Assembly (NCBI GenBank): GCA_943324745.2 | Contig: CALPMT020000012.1 | Coordinates: 35,013 to 99,012, forward strand | DNA: 64,000 bases | Origin: Chitinophaga pinensis | Lineage (GTDB): Bacteria; Bacteroidota; Bacteroidia; Flavobacteriales_D; Crocinitomicaceae | Reading direction: 5' to 3' | Shown here: in pieces, positions 54,911 through 63,068 of the stretch | How the letters are laid out: the number at the start of each line of letters is the position of its first letter | How positions within the stretch are numbered: the first letter of the stretch is position 1 | Translations under genes and position numbers: made by a program | The notes under the pieces: model-generated | Database searches by the model: none | What the model saw: only the letters and a program-made list of their open reading frames with translations | Told to the model about the DNA's origin: nothing

Positions 54911-55959
54911 GAATATTAATCGATATTGGTCATCCTGGTCATGTTCATTTATTCAAACATTTTGCAAAAGAAATGATTAAACTTAATCATGAGGTGTTGT
55001 TTACTGTTCGAGATAAAGAATTTGAAATAAAATTATTAGAACACGAAAACTTTGATTTCATAAACTTTGGTCAGCATTATAAAACTAAAATTGGTAAAAT
55101 TTTTGGGTTACTTAAATTTTCATTTTTATCCTATAAGACTAGTTTAAAGTTTAAACCAGACATCTATTTAAGCCATGGCTCAATTTACAATGCTTTGGCT
55201 GCTTTTTTATACAGAAAGCCCAATATTGCATTTGAAGACACAGGGAATTACGAACAAGTAAGATTATATAAACCTTTTACGAAGACTATTTTAACATCTA
55301 CAACCTTTAAAGAAAATTATGGGGATAAACAACTAAAATATAGTGGTTGTCATGAGTTAGCTTATCTTCATCCAGACTACTTCAAACCGAATGAAACTAT
55401 TTTTCATAAATTGGGGCTTGAATTATATGAATCCTATTATATTCTTCGTTTTGTTTCTTGGAATGCAACACACGATGTTGGTCAAAAAGGACTAAACATT
55501 CAACAAAAGAGAGATTTAATAGAATTACTAGAACAAACTGGCAAAGTATTTATTTCTGCTGAATCAAAATTACCTACTGAATTTGAAAAATACCAAATAA
55601 AAATTAAACCGGAAGATATGCATGATGCTTTAAGTTATGCAAAATTATTTATAGGTGAAGGAGCAACAATGGCATCTGAATGTGCTGTTCTTGGAACACC
55701 TGCTGTGTATGTAAATTCGATGGAAGCTGGATCAATCGATGAGCAGGAAGAATTAGGACTTATTTATCATTTCAGAAATGGTGATGGAGTGGTTGAGAAA
55801 GTAAAAGAGTTATTGAAGGATGAAGAACTGAAAAGCAAAACAAAAAAAACATCCCTTGCATTCATTGAGAACAACTTTAATGTTACCAAATTTTTGATTT
55901 GGTTTATTACAAATTATCCAAAAAGTATCAAAACATATAACATAAAAAACAAGTATTAA
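54907..55959 (+). CDS. DUF354 family protein (GT-B-like)
   Basis: The 350-aa protein belongs to DUF354: MRILIDIGHPGHVHLFKHF, SHGSIYNALAAFLYRKPNIAF-type segment, EDTGNYEQVRLYKPF and FIGEGATMASECAVLGTPAVY. The family has a glycosyltransferase-like or UDP-GlcNAc-2-epimerase-like fold; its activity is undefined. It is located between a FemAB-type gene and a deacetylase gene. It could be a transferase or an epimerase of the repeat unit. Confidence 0.8.
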   Translation: MRILIDIGHPGHVHLFKHFAKEMIKLNHEVLFTVRDKEFEIKLLEHENFDFINFGQHYKTKIGKIFGLLKFSFLSYKTSLKFKPDIYLSHGSIYNALAAFLYRKPNIAFEDTGNYEQVRLYKPFTKTILTSTTFKENYGDKQLKYSGCHELAYLHPDYFKPNETIFHKLGLELYESYYILRFVSWNATHDVGQKGLNIQQKRDLIELLEQTGKVFISAESKLPTEFEKYQIKIKPEDMHDALSYAKLFIGEGATMASECAVLGTPAVYVNSMEAGSIDEQEELGLIYHFRNGDGVVEKVKELLKDEELKSKTKKTSLAFIENNFNVTKFLIWFITNYPKSIKTYNIKNKY

Positions 55960-55960
55960 A

Positions 55961-56740
55961 ATGGATTTTACAATAGATATATATAATAAATTATTAGATG
56001 TAATTTGTGAAAATGATTATAAATTCATGACTTACAATGATTTTTCAGAAAATTCAGATTTTGATTCTAAAATTATTACACTTCGACATGATGTGGATCT
56101 TAAAAAGGAAAATTCACTAGAATTTGCTAAAATTCAAGCAAAGAGAAAGATCCAAGGTACTTATTATTTCAGGGTAATTCCTCAAAGTTATGACGAGAAT
56201 GTAATTAAAGAAATGGCAGATTTAGGTCATGAAATTGGATATCACTATGAGACAATGGACACTTCGAAAGGTGACGTAGACAAAGCTTATGATGAATTTT
56301 GTTATAATTTAGATAAATTTAGAAAATTCGTTAAAGTCTCTACTGTTTGTATGCATGGTAGTCCAATGTCTAAATTTGATAATCGTGATATATGGAAAAA
56401 ATACAATTATACAGATCTTGGGATAATCGCTGAGCCATATTTTGATGTTGATTTTAATAAAACCTTCTACTTAACAGATACAGGAAGAAGATGGGACGGT
56501 TCCAAAGTTAGTGTTAGAGACAAAGCGATGGATACTAATAAAATTACTAATTCAAATTTTACAGATAGAAGTTATCATTCTACTTTAGATGTGATTGAAG
56601 CGTTTAAAGAATTAAACTTTCCTAACAATATTATGATGACTTTTCACCCACAAAGATGGTCAGATAATAAAATTTCATGGCTAAAAGAATTTATAGCTCA
56701 AAATCTAAAAAATCAAGTAAAAAGATTAATAGTTAAATAA
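55961..56740 (+). CDS. WbmS-like polysaccharide deacetylase family protein
   Basis: The 259-aa protein has the NodB-type polysaccharide deacetylase arrangement, with LRHDVDLKKENSLEF (Asp-Asp-His metal and base), GHEIGYHYETMD and MMTFHPQRWSDN near the C-terminus. It also has a long central VCMHGSPMSKFDNRDIWKK insert shared with WbmS-like proteins. It would remove an N-acetyl group from a sugar or modify the lipid-linked intermediate. No signal peptide is visible, so action at the cytoplasmic face is likely. It starts 1 base after the DUF354 gene. Confidence 0.78.
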   Translation: MDFTIDIYNKLLDVICENDYKFMTYNDFSENSDFDSKIITLRHDVDLKKENSLEFAKIQAKRKIQGTYYFRVIPQSYDENVIKEMADLGHEIGYHYETMDTSKGDVDKAYDEFCYNLDKFRKFVKVSTVCMHGSPMSKFDNRDIWKKYNYTDLGIIAEPYFDVDFNKTFYLTDTGRRWDGSKVSVRDKAMDTNKITNSNFTDRSYHSTLDVIEAFKELNFPNNIMMTFHPQRWSDNKISWLKEFIAQNLKNQVKRLIVK

Positions 56741-56753
56741 CTATCTTTGTACA

Positions 56754-57788
56754 ATGAAAACTGTTATTGAAGATAAAATTGGAGAGGAAGCTTTTAATTA
56801 TGTGTCTAATTTTGCTGAATTAGATAATAATGAAAATTTAGTTATATCAAGTACAAATTCATTTAATATAACCAATTCATCAAAAAACTTCAAATCCATC
56901 ATTAATTTTACCAAGGTTAACAATCTTAGGTACATTAACCAATTTTTCATTGATGTTAACTCCAAGCTTGAATTTGATGGTTTATATATAGGTTTGGCAG
57001 AAACAATAGCAGGTAGACAAGTTAGAAAGCAAAAAAAATATCCTAAATTCATTGCTAAAATCATTTTTATTTTTGAATTTATTTTTTTGCGAGTTTTTCC
57101 TAAAGTATCTGGTTTAAAAAAAATCTATTTTTTTGTTACTAGAGGTAGAAATAGACTCATTTCTAAGGCAGAACTTCTAGGTAGATTAATTTTCTGTGGT
57201 TTCTCTATTGTAGAATTTAAAACCTTTAATAACAAACTCTATTTCATCGTAAAAAAAACAGGTCAACCCATCGAAAATCAAAAGCCGAGTTACGGACTAT
57301 TATATACTATGCCGCGAGTTGGTAAAAATGGAAAAATGATTGGAGTTTATAAATTCAGAACCATGCACCCCTACTCTGAGTTTTTACATTCATATATTCT
57401 TGAAAAAAATGGATATGCCGCATCAGGTAAACCAGCAGATGATTTTCGTTTAACACCATGGGGTAAGTTTTTACGTAAGTATTGGTTAGATGAATTACCA
57501 CAATTACTAAATGTGCTAAAAGGAGACTTAAAACTGGTAGGAATTAGACCCGTTGGACTTCGTTATTTACAAGATATTCCAGAAGATTTAAGGGTAATGC
57601 GTGCAAAACATAAGCCTGGTTGTATTCCGCCGTATGTAGCATTCAATAAAAGTAGTTCTGTAGAAAGCGTATTAAATGCAGAACGAGAATATTTAATTCA
57701 AAAAAATAAAAATCCATATTTCACAGATACTATTTGCTTTTTCAGCGCAATATGGAATATTTTAATAAAGAAAAAACGAAGTGCTTAA
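56754..57788 (+). CDS. Initiating sugar (phosphoglycosyl) transferase with unusual N-terminal domain
   Basis: The 344-aa protein carries the C-terminal catalytic core of bacterial sugar transferases: MPRVGKNGKMIGVYKFRTMH, RLTPWGKFLRKYWLDELPQL (the catalytic Asp-Glu pair) and KLVGIRPVGLR. The first 170 residues look like a separate domain that ends GFSIVEFKTFNNKLYFIVKK. The only membrane-inserting stretch (FIAKIIFIFEFIFLRVFP, about 103-120) lies some 70 residues before the core rather than immediately before it. The enzyme should start repeat-unit synthesis on undecaprenyl phosphate. Confidence 0.82.
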   Translation: MKTVIEDKIGEEAFNYVSNFAELDNNENLVISSTNSFNITNSSKNFKSIINFTKVNNLRYINQFFIDVNSKLEFDGLYIGLAETIAGRQVRKQKKYPKFIAKIIFIFEFIFLRVFPKVSGLKKIYFFVTRGRNRLISKAELLGRLIFCGFSIVEFKTFNNKLYFIVKKTGQPIENQKPSYGLLYTMPRVGKNGKMIGVYKFRTMHPYSEFLHSYILEKNGYAASGKPADDFRLTPWGKFLRKYWLDELPQLLNVLKGDLKLVGIRPVGLRYLQDIPEDLRVMRAKHKPGCIPPYVAFNKSSSVESVLNAEREYLIQKNKNPYFTDTICFFSAIWNILIKKKRSA

Positions 57789-57816
57789 TATGTTAGTATA
57801 AAAAATTAATTTATAG

Positions 57817-57824
57817 TACTTTTG
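57817..57824 (+). promoter_or_regulatory. Possible promoter of the wza-wzc pair
   Basis: TACTTTTG matches TAnnTTTG and lies 22 bases before the ATG at 57847. A weak TTAG is 20 bases upstream. This would give the export genes their own transcript inside the locus. Confidence 0.45.
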
Positions 57825-57846
57825 CCAATTAACACACTCAAAAAAC

Positions 57847-58611
57847 ATGAAAAACTGCACGTTATTACTTTTATTTACGCTATTATTAACTTCTTGTGCC
57901 TCGAGAAAAAAACTAGTGTATTTTCAAGATTCTACAGATCAAGCGGGAACAGTTTCAGCGAACTCTTATTCTCCAAAATTTAAACCTGATGATTTTTTAT
58001 TTATAGTTGTCTATGGTGCTGACGACAATAGCACAAAGCCATTCAATCTTCCTTTATCAAACAATTCAACTAATCGTGGATACTCTATTGGAGCACCAGC
58101 TAACCAAGGTTTTTTAATCAACGAAAAAGGTGAGATAGATTTCCCTATATTAGGAACAATTAAAATTGGAGGTTTAGAAAGAAGTCAGGCAATAGAACTT
58201 TTAAAAGAAAAAATTAAACCATATATCAACAATCCAATAATTAATATTCAAATTCAAAATTTCAAAATTACAGTATTAGGAGAAGTAAGAAATCCTGGAA
58301 CATTTACAATTCCAAATGAACGAATTACACTTTTAGAAGCAATTGGATTGGCTGGTGATTTAAACATCACAGGTGTAAGAAACAATGTGTTGGTAATACG
58401 TGAAGAAAACGGACAAAAGAAAGAATTCAAAATTGATTTAACAACAAAAGAAGTTTTTAATTCACCAGTTTATTATTTAAATCAAAATGATCTAGTCTAT
58501 ATTCAACCTAATCAAGCAAAATCAAATTCATCATTGATAAGCGCTGCATCTGGTATATTTATTTCAACTGCTTCATTGTTAATTACAATGATTAATATTT
58601 TAACAAAATGA
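57847..58611 (+). CDS. Wza-like polysaccharide export lipoprotein
   Basis: The 254-aa protein has a lipoprotein signal (LLLFTLLLTSCAS, Cys near 17), a Poly_export domain (about 45-130, with KGEIDFPILGTIKIGGLERSQ) and an SLBB-type domain (about 140-215, with FKITVLGEVRNPGTFTIPNE). Wza-type proteins form the outer-membrane exit pore for capsule-like polysaccharide. A hydrophobic C-terminal stretch (SGIFISTASLLITMINIL) is predicted to be membrane-associated. It overlaps the wzc gene by 4 bases. Confidence 0.9.
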   Translation: MKNCTLLLLFTLLLTSCASRKKLVYFQDSTDQAGTVSANSYSPKFKPDDFLFIVVYGADDNSTKPFNLPLSNNSTNRGYSIGAPANQGFLINEKGEIDFPILGTIKIGGLERSQAIELLKEKIKPYINNPIINIQIQNFKITVLGEVRNPGTFTIPNERITLLEAIGLAGDLNITGVRNNVLVIREENGQKKEFKIDLTTKEVFNSPVYYLNQNDLVYIQPNQAKSNSSLISAASGIFISTASLLITMINILTK

Positions 58612-60974
58612 GTGATTTTAATCATAATACAGAAGATTTTTCTGATAATTTTAATTTTAAGGAAACTATTTACCCATATTTATTTAAATGGAAGTGGTAT
58701 CTAGTTACCCTAGCTATTGGTGTTATTTTTGGTTTATTATATTTGAGATACACGATACCAACTTATAATGTAAGTGCTAGTATCCTTATCAAAGACGATG
58801 ATAAAAATGATTTAGTTTCTCAAATGTCAGCAGTCTCAGAACTAAGTGGCGGAGGTTCAATTCAAAATAAAATTAAAAACGAAATAGAAATTTTAGAGTC
58901 TCGTAAATTACTTTCACGTGTAGTAAAAGACTTAAAATTAAATATTAATTATATTGATAATAACGGCCATATTTCAAAAGAACAATTTCTGAACCCTTGG
59001 GTGAGAATTAATTTTTTAAAAGGTGATTCATCAATCTATGATTTTAAAGGAATATTTGAAATTACATTTATTTCAAATTCAACCTTCGAAATAATGGATG
59101 TTGAAACTGAAAAAACAAGAAAATTAAATTTTGGTACATCTTTCAATTTACCACTTGGTGATGCAGTAATAACTCCTAACTGTAGAGAGATCCCAATTGG
59201 TAAAAAATTGATAATAGATGTGACAAAATTTGACGCTGTTGTAGATTATTTACAAAATAATGTTACTATTGAAGAGAATAACAAAGAATCTAGTGTGTTA
59301 TTAATTTCAATGGACATCGATAATATTGAAAAAGGTGAAGCGATTGTCAATAACATCATTAAACAGCATAATAAAGATGCTATTCAAGATAAGAATGAAG
59401 TTTCAAAAAACACACTAAATTTTATTAATGAGCGTATCACTTTTATTACAAACGAACTTTCAGATGTAGATGAAAATGTGTCAAATTTTAAATCAAACAA
59501 TAAAATTTTTGATTTAACTACAAATGCATCTCTGTTTTTTGAAAATGAATCAGAAAATGAAAAATTGATTGTTGAAAATGGTACTCAATTAAAAATGGCT
59601 GAGTACATATATGAATATATTAGTAATAAGAAAAATGGGGAATTAATCCCATCAAATATAGGAATCAATAATCCTTCAATCGAAAAAATGATTGAAACAG
59701 TAAATACGCTTCAATTAGAGAGAAATAAATTAATTATCGGTTCAAGTGAAAAAAACCCTGTAATCATTAATTTAGACACGCAATTAGAATCTTTAAAAAG
59801 AAACCTTAAAGAAAGTTTATCTAATCAAAGTAATTCTTTGAAAATTAGAAATAAATCCCTAGAAAATCAAGATAAAAATTTAAAAAACAAACTAGTTTCT
59901 GCACCTGTTCAGGAAAAGAACTTTAAAGAAATAATGAGACAACAACAAATTAAAGAAAATTTATATTTGTTCTTATTACAAAAAAGGGAAGAAACTTCAA
60001 TGGCACTAGCAGTTACAGTTTCTAATTCTAAAACTATTGATGATGCCTACAGTGATGGAAGTATAATCAAACCTAAAAAGAAAATGGTTTTTTCAATTGT
60101 TTTTTTGATAACAATCGCTATAACAACATTAATTATTTATATTAGAAATACGCTAGATACTAAAATCCATAATAAATTTGATATTTCTGATCTTGGAATT
60201 CCTTATATTGGTGACATCCCAATTTCAGATAATCCAAATAAATTAGTAGTAGGAAAACATGAGAGAACAAGTATTGCTGAAGCATTTAGACTTTTAAGAA
60301 CAAATTTAAATTTCTTAATCACTACTAAAAAAGAGGAATGTAAATCAATATTTATCACATCAACAATTAGTCATGAAGGCAAATCATTTATTGCTTTAAA
60401 TCTTGCGAGTACATTAGGTTTATCTGGAAAAAAAGTAGCGCTTATTGGAATGGATTTAAGAGCTCCAAAAATCATGCAATATCTGGATAAAAACGTAACT
60501 AAAGGTGTTACTAGTTATATAATTGATGAAAATATAACAGTTGATGACATTAGTGTGCAACTTCCTGAAATTTCTAATGTAACGATAATACCTTCTGGTC
60601 CAATACCTCCTAACCCAGCAGAGTTATTAATGAATGATCGATTAATTGAACTCTTTAAAATAGTTAAGGATAAATTTGATTATATAGTTGTGGATACCGC
60701 ACCAGTTGGTATGGTAGCAGATACTTTATTGTTGAATGATTATGCTGACATTTTCTTATATGTATCAAGAGCAGACTATTTAGATAAACGTTTGTTGCAT
60801 ATTCCAACAACGCTTTATAAAGAAGGTAAATTAAAAAATATGGCAATTTTACTTAACTGTTCTGATCATACGAAAAATTACGGTTATGGTTATGGCTATG
60901 GATATGGTGATGGAGTAATTCAAACAAATATCAGAAATAAAACCTGGTTTGAAAAGATAAAAAATAAAATTTAA
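58608..60974 (+). CDS. Wzc-like BY-kinase and polysaccharide co-polymerase
   Basis: The 788-aa protein has a membrane helix (about 29-47), a Wzz-type periplasmic region with a long coiled coil (about 270-450), a second helix (about 493-511) and a tyrosine-kinase domain. The Walker A motif is TISHEGKSF (about 586-594), Walker A' is IGMDLRAP (D616), Walker B is YIVVDTAPV (D696). The tail holds five alternating Tyr-Gly pairs (Y758-Y766), the likely autophosphorylation cluster. It controls chain length and export with Wza. Confidence 0.93.
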   Translation: MSDFNHNTEDFSDNFNFKETIYPYLFKWKWYLVTLAIGVIFGLLYLRYTIPTYNVSASILIKDDDKNDLVSQMSAVSELSGGGSIQNKIKNEIEILESRKLLSRVVKDLKLNINYIDNNGHISKEQFLNPWVRINFLKGDSSIYDFKGIFEITFISNSTFEIMDVETEKTRKLNFGTSFNLPLGDAVITPNCREIPIGKKLIIDVTKFDAVVDYLQNNVTIEENNKESSVLLISMDIDNIEKGEAIVNNIIKQHNKDAIQDKNEVSKNTLNFINERITFITNELSDVDENVSNFKSNNKIFDLTTNASLFFENESENEKLIVENGTQLKMAEYIYEYISNKKNGELIPSNIGINNPSIEKMIETVNTLQLERNKLIIGSSEKNPVIINLDTQLESLKRNLKESLSNQSNSLKIRNKSLENQDKNLKNKLVSAPVQEKNFKEIMRQQQIKENLYLFLLQKREETSMALAVTVSNSKTIDDAYSDGSIIKPKKKMVFSIVFLITIAITTLIIYIRNTLDTKIHNKFDISDLGIPYIGDIPISDNPNKLVVGKHERTSIAEAFRLLRTNLNFLITTKKEECKSIFITSTISHEGKSFIALNLASTLGLSGKKVALIGMDLRAPKIMQYLDKNVTKGVTSYIIDENITVDDISVQLPEISNVTIIPSGPIPPNPAELLMNDRLIELFKIVKDKFDYIVVDTAPVGMVADTLLLNDYADIFLYVSRADYLDKRLLHIPTTLYKEGKLKNMAILLNCSDHTKNYGYGYGYGYGDGVIQTNIRNKTWFEKIKNKI

Positions 60975-60977
60975 TAT

Positions 60978-61010
60978 AAGAAGCTGTCTCAAAAGGACAG
61001 CTTCTTTTTT
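60978..61010 (+). terminator. Terminator after the polysaccharide locus
   Basis: A 10-bp stem AGAAGCTGTC/GACAGCTTCT has the loop TCAAAAG and is followed by a T-tract to 61010. It ends the wzc transcript. The same loop is used after pnp. Confidence 0.9.
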
Positions 61011-61077
61011 GCTTAAAAACAGATTATTTTTTATTTAATTGATAATCAGTTTTTTTAGTCTGTGTTGTTGATTTTAT

Positions 61078-61248
61078 ATGGAAAAGCGTTTTCCTACATT
61101 CAAACCGTATAATAACCAACCTCAGATCATGATGTTACCTCCATCTTTAGAAGAATTAATATCTAAAGACCATCCCGTAAGAATAGTTAATTATATTATT
61201 AGTAGTGTAAACATCGAACCACTTACCAATGGGCAATGGACTTTATGA
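61078..61248 (+). mobile_element. N-terminal remnant of an IS1182/IS5-like transposase
   Basis: The 56-codon frame starts MEKRFPTFKPYNNQPQIMM and continues LPPSLEELISKDHPVRIVN, which resembles the N-terminus of IS1182-type transposases, then stops. The rest of the transposase is missing. From about 61221 a different frame carries IS3-type residues, so the last few codons here are probably not transposase. Confidence 0.7.
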
Positions 61249-61367
61249 CAGATGTCCTACTAGTTAATGAAAATAAATTTCGCAAACTAAGCATTATAGA
61301 TCAATATAATCGATAATGTTTAAAGATTGACATCCAATCAAGTATGCCCGCTTGGAGAGTAATTTAA
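61221..61367 (+). mobile_element. Internal remnant of an IS3-family transposase (OrfB)
   Basis: In the frame of 61221 the sequence reads TYQWAMDFMTDVLLVNENKF, then RKLSIIDQYNR. It aligns by eye with the first catalytic Asp region (WxMDF) of IS3-family integrases. A stop at 61314 is followed in frame by CLKIDIQSSMPAWRVI, which continues the expected family pattern. The piece is about 49 codons, flanked by unrelated DNA, and non-functional. Confidence 0.65.
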
Positions 61368-61446
61368 TACGGTAAATGTTCGCTAATTTCGACATATTGT
61401 AAATATAGTTCAAAAAATTAGGTTTTATAAATTTCCATTAGACTTT

Positions 61447-61487
61447 AAAAAAAATATCCCAGTCAAAAAAATATTGACTGGGATTTA
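61447..61487 (-). terminator. Terminator after the long gapdh gene
   Basis: On the minus strand a 10-bp stem ATCCCAGTCA/TGACTGGGAT (61456-61465 with 61475-61484) is followed by an eight-base T-tract (the A-run at 61447-61454). Confidence 0.85.
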
Positions 61488-61548
61488 ATTATAAAGATTG
61501 AATTTGAAAAAACAAAATTGCTTATATATGGCAGTATTTAATCATTGT

Positions 61549-63000
61549 TTAATAATAAATTTTACGTTGCACTTTTGTAACGTATTTAGCTAATCGAATT
61601 ACTTGTTTAGTATATCCAAATTCATTATCATACCATGCATATAAAACAATATTTTCTTGATCTGGTGATACAATTGTTGCTTTAGAGTCATATACTGAGC
61701 AACATGTGTTACCAATGATATCTGAAGATACTAACTCTGGATCAAAAGAATAATAAATTTGATTTACTAAATCTCCATTTAAAGCTGCGTCTTTTAATAA
61801 AGCATTTACTGCTTCAATAGACGTTTTCTTTTCTACATTCAAGTTCAAAATTGCCAATGATCCATTTGGAGTTGGTACGCGTACTGCATTTGCAGTTAAT
61901 TTATCTTTCAATCCTGGGATAACTTTTGTTACAGCAGCGCCTGCACCTGTTGATGTGATAACCATATTAATAGCAGCAGATCGTCCTCTACGAGAACTTT
62001 TGTGCATATTATCCAATAAGTTTTGATCGTTTGTATAAGCGTGAACGGTTTCAATATGTCCCTTAACAATACCTAATTTTTCGTGTACAACTTTTAATAC
62101 TGGAGAAATTGCATTTGTAGTACAAGATGCTGCAGAGTAAATATTTTCATTTTCTAAATCTAAATCAACTTGGTTTATACCATAAACAACATTTGGAATT
62201 TCTTTTCCAGGTGCAGTTAATAACACTTTAGAAGCTCCTTTTGATTGTAAGTGTCTTGATAAAGCTGTTCTATCTGTAAACACACCAGTATTGTCGATAA
62301 TTAAGGCGTTGTTTATCCCATAAGCAGTATAGTCTATATCTTCAGGATTTGAAGCATCTATCATTTGAACAACTTGACCATTAATAATTAAAGCTCTTCT
62401 TTCTAAATCTGGTTCAACTGTGCCTTTGAATGCTCCATGAACTGAATCAGTTCTTAGTAAAGAAGCTCTTTTGATAATATCTTTATCTGTAGCACCACGA
62501 GTAACGATTGCACGTAAACGTAATTGCTGACCTTTACCTGCTTGTTTAATTAATTCTCGAGCTGCTAAACGTCCGATACGTCCAAAACCATATAAGACAA
62601 CATCTCTTGGTTCCAAGCCTCCAACAGATACAACATCAAATCCTGCTAATTTATTTTCTAAAAATGCTCTTTTAGAAGTGAAGTTTTCTTGTTCTGAAAT
62701 CCATTCTGTAGCCAGTTTACCAATGTCTAATTTAGATGGAGCTAAATTCATTTCGTAGATTTCAGTAGCTAATTCAGATGTTGTAAATACGTCTACTGGT
62801 TTCTCAACTACGTTTTTTGAATAATCGTGTAAATTCAAAATTTCAGAAACAGTTCTATCTAATAAATGATTTCTGTACAAAACTAATTCAATGCCTTTAT
62901 CATAAAGCAATTCACCAGTTTTACTAGCTAATACTACAGCAGCACGTTCTTTTTTAACATGTGCGTTTAATTCTTTTTCGTAACCTACAGCAGATTCCAT
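61549..63000 (-). CDS. Glyceraldehyde-3-phosphate dehydrogenase, long form (483 aa)
   Basis: This is a second GAPDH with about 130 extra N-terminal residues (helical, with SVGGLEPRDVVLYGFG leading into the Rossmann fold). The core has GFGRIGRLAAREL (138-150), the catalytic SAASCTTN giving C293, and H320 in ETVHAYTNDQ. Where NAD-type enzymes have a conserved Asp, it reads AIVTRGATD, so NADP use or dual specificity is likely. Long GAPDHs are found in several Bacteroidota and proteobacteria. Its direction, glycolytic or gluconeogenic, is unclear. It is followed by a terminator and lies downstream of rpoD, separated by another terminator. Confidence 0.9.
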   Translation of the reverse strand: MESAVGYEKELNAHVKKERAAVVLASKTGELLYDKGIELVLYRNHLLDRTVSEILNLHDYSKNVVEKPVDVFTTSELATEIYEMNLAPSKLDIGKLATEWISEQENFTSKRAFLENKLAGFDVVSVGGLEPRDVVLYGFGRIGRLAARELIKQAGKGQQLRLRAIVTRGATDKDIIKRASLLRTDSVHGAFKGTVEPDLERRALIINGQVVQMIDASNPEDIDYTAYGINNALIIDNTGVFTDRTALSRHLQSKGASKVLLTAPGKEIPNVVYGINQVDLDLENENIYSAASCTTNAISPVLKVVHEKLGIVKGHIETVHAYTNDQNLLDNMHKSSRRGRSAAINMVITSTGAGAAVTKVIPGLKDKLTANAVRVPTPNGSLAILNLNVEKKTSIEAVNALLKDAALNGDLVNQIYYSFDPELVSSDIIGNTCCSVYDSKATIVSPDQENIVLYAWYDNEFGYTKQVIRLAKYVTKVQRKIYY

Positions 63001-63028
63001 GTGTTAAAATTGAAAATTAATATATAAA

Positions 63029-63063
63029 CAAAAAACGGCTGAACTTCTAAAAGTTACAGCCGT
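63029..63063 (-). terminator. Terminator after rpoD
   Basis: On the minus strand ACGGCTG/CAGCCGT with an inner AACTT/AAGTT pair forms a 12-bp stem with one bulge, followed by a T-tract. It lies 5 bases from the rpoD stop. Confidence 0.85.
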
Positions 63064-63068
63064 AAATA

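Larger units (their letters stand above)
42061..60974 (+). other. Surface polysaccharide biosynthesis and export locus
   Basis: Eighteen genes on the plus strand have gaps under 60 bases and many overlaps of 1-20 bases, so they form one unit with a second possible promoter before the export genes. The set covers GDP-fucose and UDP-amino-sugar synthesis, a LegB/LegC/PtmE-like cassette, a flippase, a Wzy-like polymerase, three possible glycosyl or phosphoglycosyl transferases, two FemAB-type proteins, a deacetylase and Wza/Wzc-like exporters. The middle (about 50-54 kb) is more AT-rich by eye than the flanks, as usual for variable polysaccharide genes. Confidence 0.9.
60975..61548. other. 574-bp intergenic region of transposase remnants
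   Basis: Between wzc and the convergent gapdh gene, this holds the wzc terminator, an IS1182-like fragment, an IS3-like fragment and, from 61368 to about 61446, DNA in which I see nothing. The gapdh terminator closes it. No intact mobile element, inverted end or target duplication could be seen. Confidence 0.7.

Noticed and set aside
56742..56749. TATCTTTG as a promoter for the sugar transferase gene
   Set aside because: It lies 4 bases before the ATG, so transcription would start inside the coding region, and there is no -33 element.
60890..60920. Low-complexity Tyr-Gly tail as an assembly error
   Set aside because: Tyrosine-rich tails are normal and functional in BY-kinases, and the frame continues to a normal C-terminus.
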